A model generated the notes under the pieces. The model was not told the origin of the DNA and did not search any database. It worked only from the letters and a program-made list of their open reading frames with translations. The position numbers and the translations under genes were made by a program. Below, piece by piece: positions 51,971-61,943 of a stretch of 64,000 bases of DNA (position 1 is its first letter; the number at the start of each line of letters is the position of its first letter). This stretch comes from Gamsiella multidivaricata (Eukaryota > Mortierellomycota > Mortierellomycetes > Mortierellales > Mortierellaceae): contig NW_026251747.1 in assembly GCF_025024155.1 (NCBI RefSeq), positions 186,001-250,000 on the forward strand, written 5' to 3'.

Positions 51971-54900
51971 TTACTTGTGCGAATGGCTGCTCGTGGTTGG
52001 CGAGACGTTATTATATCCCCCTCCCATGCCTACAGTCTGCATATGAATCGGCTGCCCAACACTCTCGAGGAACTCGAGTGCAACCTGCGTCTGATCAATC
52101 GTCTTCATATCCGGGGTCCTTTGAACACGAAGGACACAGTCCTGGGCTAGCTGGATCCTCCTGAGCTTGCCTTCCTTGCCCTGCCAATCCGAGAGCGTGT
52201 TCTTGAACAGGGGCTTCGCAGACTTGTCGGGCCCATCGGCCTTGGAGCAGAGTTCATTGGCCCTCTTGATCGACTCGGGTGCGGAGGACAACAGATCATT
52301 CTCCAACAGGAACCATGCACTCATGACCCTCAAGTTCTCGGCAGCTACACCGAGGGCATTGCGCTTGCTTCCGTTCTTGAGTCCCGGATCGGCGCCGTAG
52401 AGCAACAGCATCTGGACAATCTCCTCGTTATCCATCTTCTCCAGCACAAGATGCAGCGGCGTCGACTTGCGCCAGTCACGCGCATTCACGTCCGAGTTTT
52501 TCTTCAGCAGCAGCTCCATGACCGGCGCAGGCTCCTTACTGTGCATAATTGCATAGTGTAACGGTGTCCTCTGGTACTGGTGATCCATGACCCTGGCCTG
52601 GGCTCCGTACTTGAACAGATATCTCATCGAGTCAATCAGGACTTTGGTCGACACAATATGCGTGTTCAACAACAACACCATCAACGGCGTACGCTTCTTC
52701 GCATCTCGACTGTTACAGTCCGCACCCGCGCGGGTCAAGAACTGAATAGCCTCCACGGGGTTCGAGTACTGCTCGCAAATAAAATGAAGCACTGTCGTAC
52801 CATTATGATCGCCCCGATCCAAAGCGGCGCCATGCTGGATCAACACCTTCATGGTCTCAATCGGGTTTCGGGACCGAGCCGCCACCAGGATCGGCGTCGG
52901 GTGGGGCCAAAACCCATTCGAGTCATGGATCAACTGTGGAAGCGACTTCAACATCCGCTCGATCATCGCAATATCTGACTGTGTCACCGCCGAAAAGAAA
53001 TCCGAGGGTTCGTACTGGTTCAGGTTCTTGTATGGGTCCGCAAGGCTGTAAAAGTTATCCAGTTGTACTCGAGGCTTCTGACTGGTCGGCGCAGATCCTG
53101 TGGGTGTAGCCGTCGCAGTTGACGCCGTGGAGTTCGACGCCGCAGAGACTTGTGTGTTCGCGGGCGAGGTCGAGAGCGATGTGCCGTTAGTCGCCGTCGA
53201 TGACGAAGCCTCCTTCAAGGGCTGTACCTGAGGTCGCTGCTCACGGGCTTCCGATATCGATCGCGCCTCCGCCAACGCATCCTCTTCTTCAAATGTCTGT
53301 TTAACTTGACCTAAGTAGTCAAATGACATTTGTAAGTTTTACACAATTCACTTCTTTCTAATAAACATAAATATTATATCAAGCGGCCCCCATAATATTC
53401 AAAAGGCACTTACTCTTGGATGCTGCCCAAACAGATCCGTCCGTAATCGGGAAACCATTGCTTGCACGATGAGCTGTTCCTGACGAGGGTGGCAGCGCAA
53501 ACGCAGGCGAGCCAGGTCTGGCATTCGAGGGCGTCAAGTGTGGGCTGTGGATGATCCTGTTGTTGTGATGATCAGGCGTAGGCGAGTGAGCAGGTCGGAG
53601 ACTGGGGCTGCCTAGCAAGCGGCTGTTCCTACGCAAGTCAGGACTTTGTGCACGCTGCATATGCAACTGGCTTGGTGGGACAATGTTATTGTTTGGGTTC
53701 GGAACATAAACATCCGACGCTTTCTTCGCTGCTGTTGCCTGCTGCTGCTGCTGCTGTTGTTGTTGTTGTTGTTGTTGTTGCTGCTGCTCTACCTTAAACG
53801 ACAGGTCAATCAGACCCGAATGCTTCTGTTGAGTCAAGAATGATATGGGTCGGAAATCTCTACGGTTGGCTGTTGGGGTGGTGCCTACAGACGAAGGTGC
53901 AGTCGAGTTGGACGATGAAGGCGATCCAGTAGGTGAGGAGCCGTCTGACGACGGTGACGATGGTGACGACGGAAGAGGTGAAGTCGGACTCTGTTCTTCC
54001 GGCGTCTGCTTCTTGTTCCAGTGTGGTGGACTCAAGGGCGTAACGACGGGGAAGCCCATGGGGATTTGCCTGGCTGGAGTTGGACGGGTAGTGTCTGAGA
54101 CGGTTGCCGATGGCGATGCAGCGTCTCCCTTTGACGGATTGTAGCTGGTGAAGGGAACATACGAACCGAGTGCCGCAGGGTTCCTGGGCGCTGTCGAAGC
54201 AGGTGCTGATGCTGGAGGTCCATGATCGCTAGGGGTGGGTGCGCGCGCTGATGCAGGTGGGGGTCCTGGTGGAGGCTTCGGGATAGGTCCTAGCGACGGC
54301 GATGGAGCAGCTCTAACTGGGGGCGGTCCCAAAGGAGGCGATATCGTCTTGGACGCACGCAGTACCTGGTTATTGCGTACTTTTGGTGGCGAAACAACTC
54401 TAGGACGGTTTGAAGGCGGCGAGATGACCCTTGGAGAGTTCGAGTGGCCAGCAACTGGACCTGGGGGTGGAGGCGGCGCACCATGAGGAGGGGGTGAAAT
54501 GGTGGGGATGTTCCTGATCGATCCCATGTTTAGCTTGCTGACCACAGACACCATCGAGATGCCGTTTGAGAGTGCCAGGGCTGCTGTCTCTGGCAGCTTG
54601 TTCATAGACGGGTCAATTGATGCAGAGGCCACCGGGGGCAAGTTGTCCTTCGAGGGCGATGTGTTAGGCGAAAATGACAGTGCGTTGAATGAGGGCAGTG
54701 GTGGCAAAAACTGAGGGCCAGGAGCAGTTGACTCGGAAGCTGCAGATGCTGGTGTAGTGGCCGAGGAGTTTGCATCGCCGCCAGCGCTCGAGTTGTCCTG
54801 TTGCTGTCCCTGAACCTGGCCCTCTCCTTGGCCTCTGCTCGTCGATGATTCTGTTGAACCCTCTGGTGTTATGGGCGCGTTGATGGCACCGTTGGGTATA

Positions 54901-56794
54901 GCATCAAGGATGGTTGGGCTGTCGAGGCCCAACTGAGGGCCATTCGCTGGTGCTGCTTTGTTGTTGGTGTTGGTATTTTTGTTAGCGCCCTGGGCTGTTT
55001 TGGTGTTGCCGTTCCTGTTGGCATCTGCTTGTGTGACACCATTTGCCTTGTTATCCTTTGCTAATGGTTCGCCCAGAAAAGACACCGGTACGCCGGATCG
55101 AATTGGTAAAGATGGAACAGCCTGCTGTACCAAAGGCGCCATGCCCTGTCCAAAGGATTGACGGACACCGGGTCGAAGCAGCATTGGTGGTGAAGCTGGC
55201 CGCACATAATTGGTATTCTCAGGTGAGGACTGTAATGCTGACTCGGTCTCGTACGGAAACATCGTGCTAGGTGCGACCATTGAGTCGCTTGACAGTGGGC
55301 GGGCGGGTCTCGGCGATCTGGGCCGGAGTGCTGCTGGCCGTGGGTTGATCTGCTCAGATGCCAGCAGCTCAACAAGCTCGGAGAGCACAATGTCCATCTG
55401 TGGCCTGTTCTGCGGTAGTCCATCCCAGCAGCGCCTGTAGAGCATCTCATACTCGACCGCGGTCCCTGGCACAGTCTTCTCGCGGACTCCTGCAATGATG
55501 TTAACGGCCAGCATCACATCCTGCAATTGCGCCTCGAAGGGAATCACGCAACTCGATAACTCCCACAGAATGACACCTAAGCTGTAGATGTCGCACTTGG
55601 CATTGTAGGTAATGGTCGGGTTCTGCATCCGCTCTGGTGCGACGTAGGGGACAACGCCAAAGAGTCCAGCCTTTGTAGTGTAGATGGTTTTGTTGACAGA
55701 CTTGCTGAGTCCAAAGTCTGTGATCAGCGCCTTCCCGTCCGTGTCGATAAGGATGTTGCGTGAATGCAGGTCGGTGTGGAAGATGTTTTCACGGTGGATA
55801 AAGTCGAGTCCGCTAGCGACCTCCCAGGCAAGTCTGTACTTTGTCAGCCAGGAAATGGAGACGTTCTGGGTCTCGAGAAAGTCCTGTAGACAGCCGTTCT
55901 CTGCAAACTGCATGACAATGCAGGTGTCGTGGGTGAGCGGGTGTTTCGTGATACCAAAGAACTTTACAATGTAGTTGGAGTCGTGGACCTGCTTGTGCAT
56001 CTTGAGCTGTTGTCGGATATCCAAGATGGCGTATGAATGTTAATTCGGCACAGGTAGACAGCAGCAAATCATGACAAACGACAACACGTACAAGACGGAG
56101 ATATAACAACAATGCTGCACGTCGCCCAATTGTTTCCGATATTGCTGAGCATCCGAATGGGAAGAAGGGAGAGGGAAAGGAAGGAGAATGAGTGGAGGAG
56201 AACGAGGCGAGCGAAGATCTATCATATGCGTTGTATCTTGATGCTCTCGCTCTACCTCCCACTCTTAATTGCATTACCCTGATTCCCGAGGAATGGGGGG
56301 GGGGGGGGGAGTTATTCCATAGTACCAGCTGGACAAAGGAGTTTTTTTGTTTGAAAAGGCTACTCTCCCATAGAAGAAAGCATGGCACAGCACACGCATG
56401 ACGAATGGGCGTTGACAGGAAGAACTCTCTTTTTCCCCTCCTTTGATTACACCGCCCTACGCCCCACAACAGATACATGAAAATACAAAGGAAAGAAAGA
56501 GAGAAAGGAACGATCCCATTGATCAATTGAACATCGGGCTCCTGTTCTTGTTCTTGTTCATACCTCTTTGATAAGGTCGTTGGTATTGTGTTGCTCCTTG
56601 ATGGCGACGTGCATGTTCCTCCAGGCACCGAGATGAATCGTCCCTGAGCCGCCCTTGGCGACATTGTATTTGACCTTGCTGATCTCTGAGAAGGGAATCA
56701 GGCGGACGTGCTTGTCCTTGACGGCGTTCTTGAGCCATTCCTCTGCTCGGTTGTTCTTTTTCATTTGCGCACTGGCGGACCTATCGTTCACCAT
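51971..56794 (-). CDS. Protein kinase fused to Pro-rich/polyQ linker and C-terminal ankyrin repeats, 1387 aa
   Basis: Three exons fit in phase: 56794-56564, 56006-53414 and 53310-51971. The kinase domain has a Gly-rich loop KGGSGTIHLG, VAIK (Lys66), a catalytic loop HTDLHSRN (155-162) in place of HRD, DFG (175-177) and APE (201-203). The fold is TKL/Tyr-kinase-like, with GLSKS after DFG and WELSS and RPQMDIVLSEL near the end. Residues about 310-940 are Pro/Ser-rich with repeated SPP motifs and a long Gln run. Exon 3 encodes QVKQTFEEEDALAEARS, then about six ankyrin repeats (NGTTVLHFICE, KRTPLMVLLLN, QRTPLHYAIMH, KSTPLHLVLEK). Linkage of kinase and ankyrin parts rests on a clean phase-1 intron (GTAAGT...TTAG). 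A cytoplasmic signalling scaffold kinase is likely; pathway unknown. Confidence 0.85.
53739..53789. repeat. CAG/CAA repeat encoding polyglutamine
   Basis: A mixed CTG/TTG tract on plus, read on minus as about 17 consecutive Gln codons in the linker of the kinase-ankyrin protein. Mixed CAG and CAA codons may stabilise it against slippage. Confidence 0.95.
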
Positions 56795-59700
56795 GGCTGG
56801 TTATATGTGTGAGGGGAAGTTGGGGTGGAATGACGGAGGAGGGGATTGTGTGAGAGGGAGGGTGCGTGTAAGAGTGGAGGTGATGACCGTTTGCAGATGA
56901 GCAAAGGCTTAGGGGATGAAAAGAAAGAGGACACAGGTTGGAGAAGACAGGATTGGGATGGCAATGGTGAAATGAAGAGAGGAGGGAAAAAGAGAGGGAG
57001 AGAGGGAAAGGGAGAGAGACGAGAGTGCGATATATGGAGTGCCGAGGGAGTTGTTTTGGCGTACAAAAAAATTGACTGAGGACTTGGGGGCGAGGGCTGA
57101 GTGAGAAGTAAGAGGAAGCAACCGAAAGGACGCAACGACGTCAAGTCAAGTCAAAAAAAAGACGAAGAAGAAGAAGAAGAATGTCCAGATGGAGCTGTGT
57201 AGAGGTGTGAAATAAGACGAGGGGGGACAGGAAAGAGATTGGGAAAGAGGGAAAGAGAGAAGAGGGACAGGGTGCGGTGCATGAACCAGATGAGAGTATA
57301 TACTTCGACAACATATCAAATACCATGCCAAACATCTATGTACATAGTCAGCGCCTGTGGCCATGTCTCTGCAGAACCACTGGGCCAGCAGGGAGTCAAT
57401 CCTCTCCTACTCTCCTTCTCCGTACTCCTTTTCATTAATACAACGAGCATGTCATGGCAGAGCAGAACAACGGCAGATTGAGAAAAAAAAGAAAAAAAAA
57501 ACGCGCACTCTTACCTGTTCCTTTTTGTTTCCCATCCTCTCTTATCATTGACACGTCCATTTTACTTGTTCACATCTTCTCCAGCGGATTATAGACTACA
57601 GAGCTCGATTTGAACTGGGAGGGAAGAAGGATCGCATCGATAATCGTGTTGACTGCTCGCTCTGCATGCATGCAATTTCCTTTTTTTCAAGAAAGACAAA
57701 CAGGGCTCTCTCCTAACCGCCCTACAGTTTAGTCCGCATGTAATTTGTTGACTTCTTCGCTCAGGTATGCCGCTCGCGCGCTGTCATCGTTGCGGCATCT
57801 CCGACCACAACCTATCCTTTGTTGTCCTACACTGCATTTCTGCACCATTGTCTTCTCATCCTACAACTATCTCTGCAGCAACAAAAAAAAAAAAAAAAAA
57901 AAGGTACGCGTGCGCTTGTGTACGAGGTGTTCTTAACCATAACCCTGCACTTTCATCTGTGCTCTGGCGCAGCGTCATAATACCCATTTTTCCATGAATA
58001 GGCACCGAAAGATGCATGTTTCGCTCACGCATAATTGCCGTTCGAGCAGTCAGACGGAGAAGACACGCAATGGGCATCAAACGGAGAAGACACGCAATGG
58101 GCATCAAACGAAAGGACTACTAGCCAATGGATCTTGTTCGCCTGTCATCCATGGGACCAATCCGTGGTAAAACGAAAAGCGTTTGGCTCAATCCTGCTCT
58201 CGCAATGAACTACTAGGAATTGTGCCTGATCTACCAATCATCATGGCCCTGCATTAATCGTTCAAAGGTGATATTTAGGATTATTTCTTCACGTCCTAGC
58301 CATTTATATCCTTTCTATGCAAACCACAAACGGCTCATTTTTCACAAAGCAAAAAATCAAAATACGACCCTCTGTCCTCATCCATTCCGCCTTTCCTCAG
58401 GAAGGTGATTAGGGGACGATAAGTTGTGTTCCCATCATGGTTTGTGATGTTGCACTGTTTTTGTTTATCGATGCTTGCCTTGCTGCAGTTGTAAATAACA
58501 GCTTCGCCTCTCCTTCGCGGCTCTTCTCCAAGGCATCATTCTGGCTTCGTCAGGTGTGTCAATGCGCTAGAACCAAAAGAAAACAACGATAGCTTCTAGG
58601 ACGCGTCTAGGCTGAGTCTGGACACTGGCGCAAATCAAGGTTCATAAAATAGGAATCTTTCATATGCTGACTATTCCCTCGCGCTTCCATCTTAAGCGTC
58701 CGCTGCATGTTTACCGCACGACGTCTGTACATGTGAAGGCACATTTTTTCTCATCCCATCCTACTCCTGGCAATTGATCAATTGGGTGAGTAGTAAGCCG
58801 CACTCAGTACCTGTGCATGGATCTCATTGGCATCTGCACCTTGACACTCATGCTCTCGGCTCTCATATCTTTGAACATATGCAGCCGTATATTCTGAGAG
58901 CATAATGTGTCGCACTACCTTCTACGATTTATACCTGGGTATTGAGATCAGAGCAATATCATGCAGCGTCGCCTCATGAGCATAAAGAGGTAGCCACATC
59001 CTCGTGTTCCCATTGCACTCTACTTGTCCAATCCCTGCCTATGGCTCTCTTTGTTGTTGGTTTGCCCTGTGCCTTTTCCATTCTGCATGTATTTTTTTCC
59101 TAGGCGCTTTCATTTGTGCCACCAAAACAACTGGAAGTCCCCGTCTGGCTGCTCATTCAATTTGTGCTACTACCGCCTGAATACACAAACCAGCAGCAGG
59201 TACAGCATTCACCAGTCAATTGTACCTGAACCCGTGTGAAAGCGAAAGCTCGAAGGTAGACTAGAATGAATGCTCTCTGTTGGGTGATCGGGTGTACTTC
59301 AATGTAAAGTACAGCAATAGGGACGCGCAATGCAATTAACAATAATGCCTTTAAGCGCTACTTAGCGATCCAGGAGATCCCAAGATGGCTTGTAATTATT
59401 AGAAAGAGGTTTATGTTCATTTATTGTTTTTCTCTAATGTATTGCTCTCCACAAGAAGAGAGTACAGCGTGTGGAGGCGCGTACGGTCCATCTTATTTAA
59501 AGAGTGTATCACGCTAGCGCTGGCTATATTCATTGCAGAGCAATGCTTTATTATTTTATGTTCCCATGAGCTATGGTGGTTTCTTTGCTAATCCACCATT
59601 GTTCTCAGGGGAACGTTCATAGGACGATTCCATTTACCTAATAGTCCCTTCCGGCGCGTGCTATCGCTGCTTTATATTGAAACTCGAAAACAAAGGCATG

Positions 59701-59930
59701 TTCTCCAGCCTGGCTTGGACCGCCCTGATTGGAGGGCTATTGTGCTAATCTTTCAACGTCTATAGCATACTCAGTTTTTGCTTAGCCCAGCTTTACAATA
59801 AAAATGCCGTCTAGGGCAATACAATACAGCGCTCCTGCCCATTACAACTTGCATCCCCTTCCGTTGCTCTGCCTTTGCCAGTCTCTTTGCATGTTTCTCT
59901 CAGTCAACATTACTTATTGACCCGTCGAAC
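56795..59930. other. Gene-poor region of 3.1 kb
   Basis: The first several hundred bases are the pyrimidine-rich (on minus) leader/promoter of the kinase-ankyrin gene, with a GAA repeat at 57163-57181. Beyond that no gene is supportable. It holds poly(A) at about 57881-57901 and the 27-bp tandem duplication listed separately. Confidence 0.45.
58054..58107. repeat. 27-bp perfect tandem duplication
   Basis: A 27-bp unit beginning ACGGAGAAGACACGC and ending GGGCATCAA occurs twice head to tail (58054-58080 and 58081-58107), followed by the first bases of a third partial copy. No function is apparent. Confidence 0.95.
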
Positions 59931-60620
59931 AATGACATTGACTGAATCAGCGCTCTCGAAGGTGCCCATTGTTGGCGCTGATCTCTATGGGATCATGGTT
60001 TGAACCCTTCTAGAATGGGCAGGCATTCCCTCCGACATTTATGAGCGGGCCCTAGAGGTCAGACCTACCGGTGAGTTCCCATATTGACCTTCAGATATGG
60101 TGCCAACCTTAATCGACTTAAGCAATTGCGCTAACACCTTCTTGGAATTGCTTCATGTAGAGGGTTTTGCCATGGCACTCAATACCAATGTCCTGCCTGC
60201 TTTCGTTTTAAAGCCATTCAAGGGTGTAGCCATCTACGACGGAGATCTCATTGCCATGGCGGCCATTGAAGCACCAAGAAAGAGCCAATCACAGCATGAC
60301 TCTCCTTATCCTATCAAACATGTACAGATTGCTGCTCTCACGGCGTCCTCTCGAGCGACTTCGCCTCGGCAAAAAAAAAAAAAAAAAAAAAAGGACTTTG
60401 ACCAGGTAAAATGCAGAAGGCATGATCGTCTACTATGTAAACAGTCAGAGCACAGGGGAGACATTCTCATTGGTGCAGGCGGTACGTGTAACAAGGTTCG
60501 ACACGATGGATAAGGGCAAAGAGTGTTTTGCTAGAGTCAGACATGGAGAGGCTGAGAGTCGGGCAGGTGTGCATAGTCGGAACACCAAAGTCATTCTAGT
60601 ATAGAAGATTTAAGCGCGCT
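59931..60620 (+). pseudogene. Decayed FAD-dependent monooxygenase
   Basis: The start MTLTESALSKVPIVGADLYGIMV, then a TGA, then LLEWAGIPSDIYERALEVRPTG reproduces the FAD-binding N-terminus of the family at 1-2428, with the second and third Gly of GxGxxG mutated. A GTGAGT donor follows at the same codon position where gene 607-2428 has its first intron. Downstream, after an AG near 60160, FAMALNTNVLPAF corresponds to SAMGFGANILPAF of that gene. Near 60460 HRGDILIGAGGTCNKVRHDG corresponds to the DG-motif block YHGDILVGADGAYSGVRQGL. An A22 run at 60371-60392 interrupts the body. Later exons with GDACHK are not found. Confidence 0.8.
60371..60392. repeat. A22 homopolymer inside a pseudogene
   Basis: A pure A run lies inside the decayed monooxygenase. 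It could be slippage or the tail of an old retroposed insertion; no adjoining retroelement is recognised. Confidence 0.9.
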
Positions 60621-60799
60621 ATCCAACGAAGGACACAATTGTTTTTTTGCCAGCAATTTGCAGTAGCACGCATGTGCATCACGAGCACCGCTTGATCTTA
60701 TGAAAACACAAGAGGTTTTACACCGATCGTTAGGTTGTTAACGCGAGGGCTAAACATGTCGCATACTGGACTTCAGTCAAAGAAGAAGCCTTGTGTCTA

Positions 60800-61781
60800 C
60801 TCACCATCGCGCCTTCGCAGCCTGCACTTCATGAATCCGGTCCGGATCTCGGACCAGGATCGTCTGGCCAATATCCTGTACCATTGCCCAAACCTTGTGG
60901 AGCTCCGACTGGGAAGGAACGGTATCTTCAGGATGCAGCCGGAGCTCAGCCTATCAATCGCATCGTTGAAGCGCTTGCAGGTCCCTCATCTGTTTGGCTT
61001 CCGTGACAAGACGTAGTCAGGGACCTGCTGCACAATGTCAAGGCCGCAACTGAGGTGCCCAGAGAGCTGGTCCCGATGAACTGTCTCTTCGATATACATG
61101 AGCTACAGGAGACAGTCCAGACGTTCGCAAGCACGCTCGAAGTTCTGGTGCTTGACAAGGTCTATTCGTGTCTCGATGGACATACACATACCACCTTGGG
61201 TCTACGGCCTGTTTCCACAAGTAGTTTGGATGACTCTTCCTCTACCAAGAGTTATCTGATTCCATCCTCTCTCCTCCGCAAGGACGGCTTGTTCTCGCAA
61301 TTGACGCAACTTGAAGGCATCTATGTCAGAAGCGTCGCTCGGGTTCCTGTCTCAGATCCTGCCACGACTTCCCCCTACCCATCTGGGTCTCTCCACAGGC
61401 ATGCACGGGCTCTTCAAGTTCGTCAACTATGAGACTCTGCGCTCCGTTTTTGTAGAAAAGATGGGCTCCATGGACCTCAAGTCGCTTTGGGATGCACTGC
61501 CGAACTCCCAAGTTGAATCGCTATCCATGAGGAACCTTGATGATGCCAACAAGGTTCCCAGCTATCTAAGAAGGTTTCCTTGAAGCGTGTATGGATCGGA
61601 TGGATGGATGCTGCTTCCCAGGGCGCCTTCCCTTGGGCTAAGCGACCCAGCCTCCTTGGGTGCAAGTCCAAGTAATGACGACGACGATATCAGCTCGGCA
61701 GATGCACTCGGACGCGTTAAAAAGTACCGCGTCTACGACTATATCTATTTACGCTACCATTTGATGATCGAAATGGAGTAG
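60800..61781 (+). pseudogene. Decayed duplicate of the LRR-like gene at 16918-20379 (3' part)
   Basis: The sequence is nearly the same as the C-terminal third of the minus-strand gene, in opposite orientation. Examples are LRSLHFMNPVRISDQDRLAN, CPNLVELRLGRNGI, MQPELSLSIASLKRLQV, HELQETVQTFASTLEVL, FLSQILPRLPPTHLGLSTGM and FKFVNYETLRSVFVEKM. The tail RVKKYRVYDYIYLRYHLM corresponds to RVKKYYAYDYLYLRYSLM. Frames break after GFRDKT, near 61310 and after SYLRR, and a segment corresponding to about 100 residues before the tail is deleted. The high similarity implies a recent segmental copy. It has no N-terminal part and is not expected to be functional. Confidence 0.9.
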
Positions 61782-61943
61782 GGTCTTTATATTTCATTGT
61801 AGACACCGGAATCGACCAACGACCAATACATAAATAGTACTATTTACAGGGAACGCAGGAGAGGCTGAAATTGCAGGCATATACTGAAGTTCCCTTCCCC
61901 CAACTCTCGGTAGACGCTCCTTCGCCTAATGTGCAGTCGTCTA

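Noticed and set aside
53311..53329. Separate ankyrin gene starting MSFDYLG
   Set aside because: These codons are the 3' end of an intron. A phase-matching splice joins the kinase exon to QVKQTFEEED, so one gene is the better model.
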